Shown here: positions 33,310-42,890 of the stretch, in pieces
How positions within the stretch are numbered: position 1 is the first letter of the stretch
Layout: each line of letters starts with the position of its first letter
Assembly: GCF_009674485.1 (NCBI RefSeq)
Contig: NZ_WKJJ01000012.1
Span: 186,001 to 250,000, forward strand
DNA: 64,000 bases
Origin: Pseudoduganella rivuli
Lineage (GTDB): Bacteria > Pseudomonadota > Gammaproteobacteria > Burkholderiales > Burkholderiaceae_D
Direction of reading: 5' to 3'
The notes under the pieces: generated by a model
What the model was told of the DNA's origin: nothing
Databases searched by the model: none
The model's input: the letters and a program-made list of their open reading frames with translations, nothing else
Translations under genes and position numbers: made by a program

Positions 33310-34434
33310 TCATTCAGGCCCGCATTCCTTTCCATTATCCGCATAGTCGGCGGCGATTTGCGCGAACTCCGCTTCGATTTCCAGGAACGCATCGAGGATG
33401 TCCGGATCGAAATGCTTGCCCCGCCCTTCTTTCATGACAGCCACCGCGTCGGCATGGGAAAACGGCGGCTTGTAGACGCGTTTGGAAATCAATGCGTCAT
33501 ACACGTCAGCCACCGCCATCAGGCGCGCGGACAGGGGAATCGCTTCGCCGGCCAGCTTGTCCGGATAGCCGGAGCCATCCCATTTTTCCTGGTGCGAATG
33601 GGCGATTTCGCGGGCGTACGTCAGGAAGCCATTGCTGCCGCCCACGTATTGCTCGACCTGGCGGATCGTGTCGCGGCCGAATTCCGCGTGCCGCTTCATG
33701 ATTTCGAATTCATCCGTATCGAGCTTGCCGGGTTTCAGCAAGATGTGGTCGGGAATGCCGACCTTGCCGATATCGTGCAGCGGCGCGGATTTGTACAGCA
33801 GCTTGATGTTCTCGTCCGTCAGCTCGGCGGCAAAGCGGGGATGCGCCTGCAGCCGCTTGGCCAGCGCCGCGACATAGTTTTGCGTGCGGCGGATATGGTT
33901 GCCGGTTTCGCAGTCGCGCGTTTCCGCCATGGTCGCCATCGCCATGATGGTGGCGTCCTGCATCAGCGACAATTGCCCGGTGCGCTCCTGCACCAGCGAT
34001 TCCAGGTTGCGGTTCTCCGTCTTCAATTGCGTGCGCGCGTTTTTCAGCGACAAATGCGTGGCCACGCGGGCAAACAGAATCGGCGGGCTGATGGGTTTCG
34101 TCAGGTAGTCGACGGCGCCCACGCGCAGCCCCATGGCTTCATCTTCCGGCTGGCTTTTTGCGGTCAGGAAAATCACCGGCACTTCCGCCGTCAGCGGATC
34201 CTGTTTCAGCCGGCGGCACGTTTCATAGCCGTCCAGGTCCGGCATCATTACGTCCAGCAACACCAGGTCGACGCCGCCGCCTGCCACGATTTGCAGCGCC
34301 GTGGCGCCATTGGTGGCGACCTTGGTATTGTATTTTTCCTTGAGCAAACTGGACAACAAGGTGATGTTGTCCGGTGTGTCGTCGACGATCAACACCGTTT
34401 GGCGGGGGCCGTGGCTGTTGGTTCGCATAATCAT
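33310..34434 (-). CDS. Response regulator with HD-GYP c-di-GMP phosphodiesterase domain
   Basis: 374 residues. Receiver domain (about 12-130) with V-D-D-T-P-D-N, phosphoacceptor Asp in L-L-D-V-M-M-P-D-L-D-G-Y and Lys in Y-L-T-K-P-I. A coiled linker is followed by HD-GYP (about 160-350) with H-D-I-G-K-V-G-I-P-D and H-Q-E-K-W-D-G-S-G-Y-P intact, so it should hydrolyse c-di-GMP. It overlaps the hybrid kinase gene by 4 bp (ATGA), making it the likely output of that phosphorelay. Confidence 0.93.
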   Translation of the reverse strand: MIMRTNSHGPRQTVLIVDDTPDNITLLSSLLKEKYNTKVATNGATALQIVAGGGVDLVLLDVMMPDLDGYETCRRLKQDPLTAEVPVIFLTAKSQPEDEAMGLRVGAVDYLTKPISPPILFARVATHLSLKNARTQLKTENRNLESLVQERTGQLSLMQDATIMAMATMAETRDCETGNHIRRTQNYVAALAKRLQAHPRFAAELTDENIKLLYKSAPLHDIGKVGIPDHILLKPGKLDTDEFEIMKRHAEFGRDTIRQVEQYVGGSNGFLTYAREIAHSHQEKWDGSGYPDKLAGEAIPLSARLMAVADVYDALISKRVYKPPFSHADAVAVMKEGRGKHFDPDILDAFLEIEAEFAQIAADYADNGKECGPE

Positions 34435-37400
34435 GATGGCTCTGCCTCCTTGCTTGCCGCGGCCAGCATCCGGCTGGCCGCTTCGAATTCATAATTGTTC
34501 ATGTGGGCGGCCAGCCGCTCGATATCGGCGGCCGCCAGCAGTGTGGCCAGTTGCGCACGCACGCTGTCGAAGTAATCGGTGCTGTCGCCGGAATATTCGG
34601 CCAGCAGCGAGCGCAATTGCGCCAGCGCTTCGGCCGGCGGCACATCCGTTTCGTGGCAGTCGACGGGTGGCGGCGGCGCCCGGTCGAAATGGCGATCCAG
34701 CGCCGCCACCACGGCAGCCAGCGCACCGCCCAGTGCGGCCAGCGGCGCAAACAGCGACGCGGACGGCGTCGGCGCCGCCATGCGCTGCAACGCCAGTTCG
34801 ACCACTTGCGCTGCCTGTTCCACCGCCGTGGCGCCCACGCCGCCGGCCACGCCCCGCAACGTATGCGCGCTGCGGCTGGCCAGCGCCAGGTCACCCTGCG
34901 CCAGCGCCGCATCGATATCCTCCGCCGCGTGGCGCTGCGCCAGGCGGAAGCGGTCCAGCAATTGCACGTACAGTTCCGCATTGCCGGCCACGTGGCGCAA
35001 GCCCCGTTCACTGTCGATGCCATCGATGTGCAGGACGGCGTCGCCACAGGCACTGTTGGAGCTGCCGGGACTATTGGGACTGTTCAGCAGAACGGCCGTA
35101 GGGGGCATCTCACGCCCCTGCTGCGGCAGCTTGGCGTGCACCAGCCAGCGCGTCAGCACCGTATACAGCCGTTCCGGTTCGATCGGCTTGGAAATATAAT
35201 CTTGCATGCCTTCGGCCAGGCACCGTTCGCGGATATCCGGTAACACGTGCGCCGTCATGGCCACCACCGGCAGTTCGTCGAAATCGCTGTCCAGGCGCAA
35301 CTGGCGTGTGGCTTCGTGGCCATCCATTTCCGGCATTTCCAGGTCCATCAGCACCAGGCTGTAGGCATCCGGTCCCGCCTGGTGCAACCGTTCCAGCGCG
35401 GCCTTGCCGTTTTCCGCCACGTCCACGCAAATGCCCAGCGTCGCCATCAATTCCGCCGCGATTTCCTGATTGACGGAATTGTCTTCCACCAGCAGCACGC
35501 GGGCGGCAAAACGCTGGCCCGGCATCGCTTCATCCTGGACGCGCGCGCTACCCGTATTGGCGCGCTGCGGCGCAACCAGCGCCACCAGCGTATCGACCAG
35601 CGCCGACTGGCCGATCGGCTTGAACAGGAAACCGGTAATGCCGGCGGTTTCCGCGCCCCGCTGCACTTCTTCGCGGCCGAACGCCGTCACCAGCACCATC
35701 GCGGGATGCGCCGTGAGCGCGCCATCTTCACGCACCTTCCTGGCCAGCGCAATGCCATCCATGCCGGGCATTTGCCAATCCGTCAGCACGATGCGGTACG
35801 GGTCGCCCGCCGCATCGGCCTGCGTGATGGCGGCCAGCGCCTGGGCGCCGCTCACCGCCGTATCGACACGCACAGGAAGCGGCTGCAACGATTCGGTCAG
35901 GATGTCGAGCGCCATCTGGCTGTCGTCGACCAGCAGCAGGCGGGCGCCATTGAGCGCTTCCGGCATCACGGGCGCATGGTCCGGCAACCCCGACAGGGCA
36001 AACTCCAGGTCGAACTGGAAGGTCGAACCCTGCTCCGGCGCGCTGTCCACGCGGATCAGGCCGCCCATCAATTGCACCAGCCGCTGCGAAATCGACAGTC
36101 CCAGCCCGGTGCCGCCATACTGGCGCGACGTCGAGCCATTCGCCTGTGAAAATGCGCGGAACAGGCGCGCCACCTGGTCTTCCGTCATGCCGATGCCGGT
36201 ATCGCGCACGGAAAAACGCAGCATGACCTTGCCCGGATTGCGGTCCGGCAAACGGGTGCACGCCAGTTCCAGTTCGCCGTGCGCCGTGAATTTCACGGCA
36301 TTGTTCACCAGGTTGATCAACACCTGCCCCAGCCGCAGCGGATCGCCCACCAGGTGGCGCGGAATCACGGGCGGCACGTGGAACAGGTATTCCAGCTGCT
36401 TGTCGGCGGCGCGCTGGCTGGTGACGCTGGCGACATTGGCCAGCACGTCATCGAGGAAGAACGGCACCTGCTCCACGTCGAGCCGGCCCGCTTCGATCTT
36501 GGAAAAATCGAGGATGTCGTTGATGATGCCCAGCAGCGACAGCGCCGCGCGGTGGATCTTGCTGACGTAATCGTGCTGCTTGGGCGACAGGCCCGTGCGC
36601 AGCGCCAGGTAAGCCATGCCGATGATGGCGCTCATCGGCGTGCGGATTTCATGGCTCATGTTGGCCAGGAATTCGGACTTGGCGATGTTGGCCGCTTCCG
36701 CCATCACGTTGGCATGCACCAGTTTCTGTTCCCGTTCGCGCCGCTCGGAAATGTCGCGGATAAAGCCGCAGAATTCGTAGGCTTCCTGCTCGTCGAGGCG
36801 GATGCGGGTGATGGCCAGGTCGATCGGGAATTCGCGGCCATCCTTGTGCAGCGCGTGCAATTCCACGCGGCGGTCCAGCACCGCGCCCTTGCCCGTGCTG
36901 ATGTAGCGCTGCATGCCCTTGCGGTGGTCCATCCGGTAGCGCGGCGGGATGATGGTCGACTCCAGCGGCAACCCCAGCGCTTCTTCGCGGGTCCAGCCAA
37001 AGATGGTTTCGGCCTGGCTGTTCCAGCCCACGATGCGGCCATGTATATCCATCCGCACCACGGCGTCGAGCGCCGTATCGACGATGGCTTGCAGTTTTTT
37101 CTGGCTGTCGCGCGCCACCTGCGCCGATTGCGTGACTTCCGCCGTACGTTCGCCGATCTTGCGTTCCAGGTCGCTGTTCAGTTCGCGCAATTCGAATTCC
37201 ACCTGGCGCAGCCGGGTCAAGGTGTCGCGGAAGCTGTAGACGGCGTCGGACAGTTTGCCCACCTGGTCGGAGCGCCCTTTGCCGGACAGTTCGATATCGA
37301 CTTCGCCCCATGTCAGCTTTTCCAGCGCTTGCTGGATATCGGCAAAGGGACGGATCACCTTGCGTCCCACCAGGAAAATCGACACCACGATGGCCAGCGC

Positions 37401-37895
37401 CAGCAGCAGGTTCGCCACCACCGTGTGGCTGATCTGGCGCCGCAACTGCACATCCACGTCGTGGCGGGAAAACGCCAGTTCCAGCACACCGACCGGATAG
37501 GTCCTGCGGCCATCCTGGTAGCGGATTTCCCGTTGCACCCGCACGGAGGCGGCCGGATCGATGTTTTCCACCGCATAGCTGGCCAGTTCTTCGCCGGTCG
37601 GCGATTTCACGCGCAGCATCATGACTTCGCCCGACGCTTGCATGGCGTCCACCGCGCTGGACACGGCCGCGGTATTGATGTCGAACAGGGGCCGCGCCAG
37701 CGCCTGCGACAGCACGTTGGCCAGGCGCTCGGCCCGCTCCTTCAATTGCTGTTCCGCTTCCGCCCGCAGCGTGCGCGCCGCATAGGTGGTATAAACGGCG
37801 GTGGACAGCGCCACCGCGACAAAAATGCCGACGGCCAGCCGCAGCAGGATGTCTTCGCGCCATGCCTGCAGCAATCCCCGGCGCGGCGCGGCCAT
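34431..37895 (-). CDS. Hybrid sensor histidine kinase with two receivers and Hpt
   Basis: 1154 residues. Membrane segments at about 17-38 and 158-176 enclose a periplasmic sensor of 120 residues; HAMP follows, then a PAS domain (about 285-400, A-V-V-R-M-D-I-H-G-R-I-V-G-W-N), HisKA with the phospho-His in M-S-H-E-I-R-T-P, HATPase (N-N-A-V-K-F, D-T-G-I-G-M, G-T-G-L-G-L-S-I), two receivers (T-D-W-Q-M-P-G-M-D-G and L-M-D-L-E-M-P-E-M-D-G) and a C-terminal Hpt (A-H-T-L-R-G-V-A-G-G). This is a complete internal phosphorelay. Its start codon overlaps the stop of the periplasmic binding protein gene and its end overlaps the HD-GYP gene, so the three form one operon. Confidence 0.95.
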   Translation of the reverse strand: MAAPRRGLLQAWREDILLRLAVGIFVAVALSTAVYTTYAARTLRAEAEQQLKERAERLANVLSQALARPLFDINTAAVSSAVDAMQASGEVMMLRVKSPTGEELASYAVENIDPAASVRVQREIRYQDGRRTYPVGVLELAFSRHDVDVQLRRQISHTVVANLLLALAIVVSIFLVGRKVIRPFADIQQALEKLTWGEVDIELSGKGRSDQVGKLSDAVYSFRDTLTRLRQVEFELRELNSDLERKIGERTAEVTQSAQVARDSQKKLQAIVDTALDAVVRMDIHGRIVGWNSQAETIFGWTREEALGLPLESTIIPPRYRMDHRKGMQRYISTGKGAVLDRRVELHALHKDGREFPIDLAITRIRLDEQEAYEFCGFIRDISERREREQKLVHANVMAEAANIAKSEFLANMSHEIRTPMSAIIGMAYLALRTGLSPKQHDYVSKIHRAALSLLGIINDILDFSKIEAGRLDVEQVPFFLDDVLANVASVTSQRAADKQLEYLFHVPPVIPRHLVGDPLRLGQVLINLVNNAVKFTAHGELELACTRLPDRNPGKVMLRFSVRDTGIGMTEDQVARLFRAFSQANGSTSRQYGGTGLGLSISQRLVQLMGGLIRVDSAPEQGSTFQFDLEFALSGLPDHAPVMPEALNGARLLLVDDSQMALDILTESLQPLPVRVDTAVSGAQALAAITQADAAGDPYRIVLTDWQMPGMDGIALARKVREDGALTAHPAMVLVTAFGREEVQRGAETAGITGFLFKPIGQSALVDTLVALVAPQRANTGSARVQDEAMPGQRFAARVLLVEDNSVNQEIAAELMATLGICVDVAENGKAALERLHQAGPDAYSLVLMDLEMPEMDGHEATRQLRLDSDFDELPVVAMTAHVLPDIRERCLAEGMQDYISKPIEPERLYTVLTRWLVHAKLPQQGREMPPTAVLLNSPNSPGSSNSACGDAVLHIDGIDSERGLRHVAGNAELYVQLLDRFRLAQRHAAEDIDAALAQGDLALASRSAHTLRGVAGGVGATAVEQAAQVVELALQRMAAPTPSASLFAPLAALGGALAAVVAALDRHFDRAPPPPVDCHETDVPPAEALAQLRSLLAEYSGDSTDYFDSVRAQLATLLAAADIERLAAHMNNYEFEAASRMLAAASKEAEPS

Positions 37896-38686
37896 CAGCG
37901 CCCCGCCTCGTCCTGGGCGGCGCGTTCCAGCTTCTTGTAGGCCGGGCTGTTGCGCGCCTGTTCCATCGCGGCCCAGATACGCTGCGCCAGCTCCGGCCGC
38001 CGCGCCACCATGCCGTGCGACAGGATCAGGAAATACGGTTTTTCAATCAGCGGCACGGGCAGCATTTCCAGCTGCGCGCCCACCGCGCTGTGCATCACGT
38101 TGTTGGCGTCGGAACCGCCCAGCGCGGCGGCGCCCAGCCGGCCCGCGATCAGCTTGCGCGCCAGTTCGTCGGCGCGCTGGCTGCCTTCGTCGGTTTCCAC
38201 GTCGAGCTTTTTCAGCACTTCGCCGACCGAATACCCCAGCTGGAAGCCCACCGGGCCTTCCACGTTGCGCAGGGTTTTGCCATCCCATTCGACTTTGCTG
38301 CCCTTGCGCCTGAGCAGCATGTAGCTGTCGATGTGCATGCGCTTGCTGTTATCGATGGCGCCGCCGCCCGGGAACACGCCCAGCTCGCGCCGGTCCGCCT
38401 TGTAACTGACGGCAAAGGCGCCGTCATAGGCGTTCGCCTGCACTTGCTGCAGGCAGCGTTTCCACGGCACGCTCTGGAATTCGAACTGGATATTGAGGCG
38501 CTGCGCCACCATTTTGAGCAACTCGAAATTCAGGCCGCCGCCCTGCTGGGTGCGCCATGGCTTGACGTCCTGGCGCTCGAAGCACAGGGTCACGGTTTCC
38601 TGCGCGGTGGCCGTACTGGAAAACGCCCACGCCGCCAGCGCCAGCGATGCGGCAGCTGCACGCAGAGTGGCGCGATTGCGGTTCAT
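37895..38686 (-). CDS. Periplasmic solute-binding protein (SBP_bac_3), probable kinase co-sensor
   Basis: 263 residues with a signal peptide ending near T-A-T-A-Q. Domain type of amino-acid ABC binding proteins: P-W-R-T-Q-Q-G-G-G-L-N-F-E-L-L-K-M-V-A-Q-R-L-N-I, W-K-R-C-L, G-A-F-A-V-S-Y. No ABC permease genes are present; it shares a base with the hybrid kinase start codon, so it probably presents a ligand to the kinase periplasmic domain. Ligand unknown. Confidence 0.85.
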   Translation of the reverse strand: MNRNRATLRAAAASLALAAWAFSSTATAQETVTLCFERQDVKPWRTQQGGGLNFELLKMVAQRLNIQFEFQSVPWKRCLQQVQANAYDGAFAVSYKADRRELGVFPGGGAIDNSKRMHIDSYMLLRRKGSKVEWDGKTLRNVEGPVGFQLGYSVGEVLKKLDVETDEGSQRADELARKLIAGRLGAAALGGSDANNVMHSAVGAQLEMLPVPLIEKPYFLILSHGMVARRPELAQRIWAAMEQARNSPAYKKLERAAQDEAGR

Positions 38687-38779
38687 GAGTTTTTCCCCGA
38701 TGTCTTACAAGTTTCCTATTGTAATCAAATTTGCAAGAAATTGTTTGACAGTGGAAATTTTTTTAACGGATTGTGACGC

Positions 38780-40240
38780 TTATGCCGTGCCCTTGATGCT
38801 GAAATCCACGCCGACGTCGTCCCACTGTTCCTGCTCTTTTTCCATCCAGTAAGAAACCGTCGGGTGATCCGCCACCCACACGCGCTTGATTTCCAGTTCG
38901 ATACGGTTTTTCATGCGCAACTTCAATTCCTTGAAGTCCAAGTCGATGCGCGAATGCATGAACAGGATGGCCAGGCGCAGCGCCACCACGGCTTTGGCAA
39001 AATCGCCATCCGTCAGGCTGTCGGAAATCTTGCGCAAGTTACCCTTTTGCGCCAGGATCAGGCGCGCCATGGTTTTCTGTTCGCGCGTAGTGAATCCCGG
39101 CAAATCGGCGTTTTCCACCATGTAGCTGGCATGCTTGTGGTACCCGGTCTGCGACACCACCATGCCCACTTCATGCAGCAGCGCGCTCCACACCAGCAGG
39201 CGCTGGTAGGCGTCGGTCGACGGCTTCATTTGCGCAAACAGCGCGCCCGCATATTCGGCCACGCGGCCGGCGCGGGTTTCATCCACGTGGAATTTCTGCA
39301 GGAAGGCGCGCACCGACTGGTCGCGGCGGTCGCGCTTGGTCGAGCGCAGGTACAGGTCCCACATCACGCCCACGCGCAGCCCCGCCTCGATCGGCTGCAG
39401 GGTGTCGATGCCCAGTTCATGGAACAGCGCGATCAACACCGCCAAGCCGCCGATGATGGTGCCGGCGCGGTCCGGGCGCAGCCCCGCCATGTCGATTTTC
39501 GACGTGTGTCCCAGTTCGATGAAGCGGCGCTTCAGCGCTTCCAGCGACGCGGCCGTCACACCCTTGCCGTCGCCCAGCTTGTTCTTGTCGATGATTTCCG
39601 CGATGGCGCGGATGGTGCCGGACGAGCCGTAGCAGCGCGTCCAGTATTGCGGGTGGTATGGCGGCGAACCGTCTTCGAAATGGCTGCGCGCCGACAGGAT
39701 GGCGGCGTCGAACGACGGGCCGTCGACCCGGCCGCCGATAAAGAACGACAGGCTTTGCTTGACACTGCCGATGGAAAACGATTCGACCCGCTCGATATCG
39801 GCGCCGCGGCCCAGGATCAGTTCCGTGGAGCCGCCGCCGATGTCGATCACCAGGCGCCGTTCGCCCGGCAAATTCAGTGCGTTGCACACGCCCATGTAGA
39901 TCAGGCGGCCTTCCTCTTCGCCGGAAATGATTTCAATCGGGTATCCCAGCGCCTGTTCGGCGGCGGGCAGGAAGGCGGCGGAATTTTTTGCCAGCCGCAG
40001 GGTGGACGTGGCCACCACGCGCAGCGCTTCCAGTTCATAGCCGGCCAGCACGGTGCGGAAATTGGCCAGGCAGGACAAGGCGGCTTGCTGGGCGCTGTCG
40101 GTCAGGTTGCCGGCGGCATCCAGGCCGGCTGCCAGGCGGATCGGCTCGCGCGCGGTTTTCAGCACGCGGATGGCGTCGCCGTCATGCTTGCCGATGGCGA
40201 GACGGAAACTGTTGGAGCCCAGGTCAACTGCTGCGTACAT
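38780..40240 (-). CDS. ppx: Exopolyphosphatase, Ppx/GppA family
   Basis: 486 residues from the ATG at 40240, which has AGAGGAAGG upstream; an upstream ATG at 40264 lacks a site. Actin-like ATPase fold: A-A-V-D-L-G-S-N-S-F-R-L (phosphate 1), the catalytic-Glu region S-G-E-E-E-G-R-L-I-Y, V-I-D-I-G-G-G-S-T-E-L (phosphate 2) and Y-G-S-S-G-T-I-R. A C-terminal HD-like helical domain begins near residue 310 and has S-A-L-L-H-E-V-G-M. It removes phosphate from polyphosphate ends or from pppGpp; the two activities cannot be told apart by eye. Confidence 0.93.
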   Translation of the reverse strand: MYAAVDLGSNSFRLAIGKHDGDAIRVLKTAREPIRLAAGLDAAGNLTDSAQQAALSCLANFRTVLAGYELEALRVVATSTLRLAKNSAAFLPAAEQALGYPIEIISGEEEGRLIYMGVCNALNLPGERRLVIDIGGGSTELILGRGADIERVESFSIGSVKQSLSFFIGGRVDGPSFDAAILSARSHFEDGSPPYHPQYWTRCYGSSGTIRAIAEIIDKNKLGDGKGVTAASLEALKRRFIELGHTSKIDMAGLRPDRAGTIIGGLAVLIALFHELGIDTLQPIEAGLRVGVMWDLYLRSTKRDRRDQSVRAFLQKFHVDETRAGRVAEYAGALFAQMKPSTDAYQRLLVWSALLHEVGMVVSQTGYHKHASYMVENADLPGFTTREQKTMARLILAQKGNLRKISDSLTDGDFAKAVVALRLAILFMHSRIDLDFKELKLRMKNRIELEIKRVWVADHPTVSYWMEKEQEQWDDVGVDFSIKGTA

Positions 40241-40312
40241 GCCTTCCTCTTCGATGGGTTCCATTTATATCGTTTATATGATTATACGGAAACCCGGTAA
40301 GTTACGCGGCCT

Positions 40313-41503
40313 TTATGACGAGATAATGACATCTCCGTGGTCGATTTCCGCAAAGGTCGCGTCGGGCGCTTCCGCCACGCGGTTGCTGCCGGCCAGCATG
40401 GCCGTCTGCAGCGCGCCGTCAGCGCGCTTGAACAGCGTGACCGTGCTGTCGTCGGCGCGGATCACGGTCACGCCCATGCTGACCGTGACGTTGATGATGG
40501 CCTTGTCGGCCCGCAGCTGCATCGCTTCGATGGCGGCGCGGATGCGTTCCGCCACCATGACGGCGCCCGGCTGCTCCGTGCGCGGCAGCAGCAGCGCGAA
40601 TTCCGCCCCGCCCAGCCGGCCCATCTGGTCGCTGTCGCGCAGTTGTTTTTTGCACACATCGGCCAGCGCTTTCAGCACCATGTCGCCCGTCGCATGGCCG
40701 TAACTGTCGTTGACCCGCTTGAACTGGTCCATGCTCAGCAGGATCAGCGCCGTGCCCTGACCCGGACGGCGCGCCAGCGCCATCCATGGCGCCAGCGCCT
40801 GGTAAAAGCCGCGCCGGTTCGGCACGTCCGTCAGCAGATCCATGACTTCCAGGCGCGCCAGTTCGCCCTGCAATTTTTCCCGCGACAGCAACAGGTAGCC
40901 GAACGCATTGGTCAGCATCATCAGGTACAGCGCGCCGAAGCCCACGCCTTGCAGCACGGCGGTTGACACCCACGACCAGCCTTCCGGCAGGACCGCCGCC
41001 AGCACGCCCCGCCCCGCCACCACCAGCGACAGGGCCGCCATCGTCACCACCAGGTAGCGCCGCAGCATCGAGCCATGGCGCCACACTTGCGCCAGCGCGG
41101 CCACGCCGGCCAGGAAGAACCCGGCGACGATCAGGAAACCGGCCGCCGCCCGCACGCCGCCATGGACGTCCAGCACGTGGCAAGCCAGGTAAATAAAGGA
41201 AGCCGCGGCCAGCGACGGCAGCAGCAATTTGCGCCAGCCGGAACGCCCCGCCGCTTCCCACAGCGCGCCCGCATCGAGCGCCATGCCGGTAAACAGCAGC
41301 AGGTTCGCCAGCGGGCCGGTCAGCATATCCGGCAGCACGCCGCGGAAATACAACAGGAACCAGGCGCCGGCCTGCGCCTGCTTGGCGACCGCCCACGCGG
41401 ACAGGCTGAGCGACTTCTTGCTCTCGTATTCAAAGAAAAACAGCGCCGCGCACAGGCTCAGGTTGCCCAGCGCAAGCGCCAATACCAGGGTTTTTATATC
41501 CAT
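40313..41503 (-). CDS. Membrane protein with degenerate GGDEF domain
   Basis: 396 residues. The N-terminal 200 residues contain about six hydrophobic segments; a C-terminal GGDEF domain begins near residue 218 (L-T-D-V-P-N-R-R-G-F-Y). The active-site loop is G-G-A-E-F (298-302) instead of GG[D/E]EF, and the first metal-ligand position of the usual D-x-D-x-F-K motif is Ser (S-M-D-Q-F-K, Ser257). Both replace acidic residues needed for Mg and catalysis in known diguanylate cyclases, so enzyme activity is doubtful and a binding or scaffold role more likely. It lies 72 bp upstream of ppx on the same strand. Confidence 0.85.
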   Translation of the reverse strand: MDIKTLVLALALGNLSLCAALFFFEYESKKSLSLSAWAVAKQAQAGAWFLLYFRGVLPDMLTGPLANLLLFTGMALDAGALWEAAGRSGWRKLLLPSLAAASFIYLACHVLDVHGGVRAAAGFLIVAGFFLAGVAALAQVWRHGSMLRRYLVVTMAALSLVVAGRGVLAAVLPEGWSWVSTAVLQGVGFGALYLMMLTNAFGYLLLSREKLQGELARLEVMDLLTDVPNRRGFYQALAPWMALARRPGQGTALILLSMDQFKRVNDSYGHATGDMVLKALADVCKKQLRDSDQMGRLGGAEFALLLPRTEQPGAVMVAERIRAAIEAMQLRADKAIINVTVSMGVTVIRADDSTVTLFKRADGALQTAMLAGSNRVAEAPDATFAEIDHGDVIISS

Positions 41504-41545
41504 GTATACCTACCGGGGCGCCGCATCACGTGCGGCGCCGGTGTA

Positions 41546-41821
41546 TCAGATCTCGTGTTCGACGTTGGTGCTGCCGTCGCCGATTTTGCTGGCCCAGGCC
41601 TTGGTGAAAAATTCCTTTTCAACCTCGGTCGGGGTGTCATGCCAGAAGACGATCAGGGTGCCCTTGTGGTCGTGGATCTGCGAGACCTTTTCAATGAAGC
41701 TGGACGCGCCGGCCAGGTCGGCCAGCGCCGCCACGTAGCCATACACGCGGCCCAGGCGCTCGATGCGGTCCGGTTCCGTGAAGCTGTTCGTGGCGGTAAT
41801 TGTCGGATGGTCTAAAAACAT
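41546..41821 (-). CDS. Conserved hypothetical protein, 91 aa
   Basis: Acidic soluble protein with GGAGAG upstream of the ATG. Contents include a central K-G-T-L-I-V-F-W-H strand followed by D-T-P-T-E-V-E-K-E-F-F-T-K-A-W. No domain recognised. It is 42 bp upstream of the degenerate GGDEF gene on the same strand and could be co-transcribed. Confidence 0.6.
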   Translation of the reverse strand: MFLDHPTITATNSFTEPDRIERLGRVYGYVAALADLAGASSFIEKVSQIHDHKGTLIVFWHDTPTEVEKEFFTKAWASKIGDGSTNVEHEI

Positions 41822-41982
41822 GGTCTACTCTCTCCACTGTGGCCGCTGCCTATGTTGGCAATGTACCGATAAATATTGTGCATGTAAACGAAAGGTGCGT
41901 ATCCCTGCACCCGCCTCCAGAGTCTGCGGCAGCTTAACAGAACTTCATAGTTGCCAACAAGCCAGCCTTTTACTTTCAACGT

Positions 41983-42774
41983 ATGCCCGCCGACGCCGAC
42001 CAACCCTCCTCCCCCGCCGCCCCGCTGGTCCGCACACGGGGACGGGTGCGCACCCTGGAATTCATCCCCGGTGAAATCCAGAGTGAAATGCACCTCGATG
42101 CGCCGCACCGCATCACGCTCGACTACGTGCGGGCCATGCTGTGCTTCGTGCTGTTCCAGCCCCGCCCCGCCCATATCGTCATGATCGGGCTGGGCGGCGG
42201 CTCGCTGGCCAGGTTTTGCCACCGCTACCTGCCGCACAGCCGCATGACGGTGGTGGAATTGCGCGCCGACGTCATTGCCCTGCGCGACCAGTTCGCGATT
42301 CCGCCCGACAGCGACCGCTTCCGCATCGTCCATGCCGATGGCGCCGCTTACATCGCCACCATGGCCCGCTGCGCGGACGTGCTGCTGGTGGACGGCTTCG
42401 ACCGCGACGGCTTGCCCGAAGCACTGTGCAGCGAGCGCTTTTACCGCGATTGCCGGCGCGCGTTGCGCCACGGCGGCGTGCTGGTGGCCAACATCTTCAG
42501 TTATGATCCGCAATACCCGTCCGCGCTGGCCCGCCTCCAGCAGTGCTTCCAGCGCCACGTCTGCTCATTGCATGGCATCGCCGGCAACAACCGCATCCTG
42601 TTCGCCGTGAAAGCCGCCGAAGGGGGGCCGCCGACGCCGGCGTCGCAAATGCTGGCGCGCCTGCGCCGCTTCAAGGGACGGGGACTGGCATGGAGCATGG
42701 CGCACCGGCTGCTGGCGCACTGGATCGTGCTGCGGACCCAATGGCGAAGCCATACAATACGGCTTGCGAAATAA
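41983..42774 (+). CDS. Spermidine synthase-like methyltransferase-fold protein
   Basis: 263 residues. Rossmann domain with the SpeE-type loop V-M-I-G-L-G-G-G-S-L-A-R-F, V-V-E-L-R-A-D-V-I-A, and D-V-L-L-V-D-G-F-D. It lacks a clear N-terminal beta domain of full-length spermidine synthases and has a basic C-terminus. The family is often annotated spermidine synthase-like with unknown reaction; no speD or other polyamine gene is near. Confidence 0.8.
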   Translation: MPADADQPSSPAAPLVRTRGRVRTLEFIPGEIQSEMHLDAPHRITLDYVRAMLCFVLFQPRPAHIVMIGLGGGSLARFCHRYLPHSRMTVVELRADVIALRDQFAIPPDSDRFRIVHADGAAYIATMARCADVLLVDGFDRDGLPEALCSERFYRDCRRALRHGGVLVANIFSYDPQYPSALARLQQCFQRHVCSLHGIAGNNRILFAVKAAEGGPPTPASQMLARLRRFKGRGLAWSMAHRLLAHWIVLRTQWRSHTIRLAK

Positions 42775-42890
42775 TCATTATTGTTGTCTTGTGGCATTAA
42801 ATTTTTCCGAACGCCAACACTTTTCCTGTGTTTTATGACACACTAATGGTGGCCCTACCCCCGCCATTTTGACACGTGTACAGGATAGCA

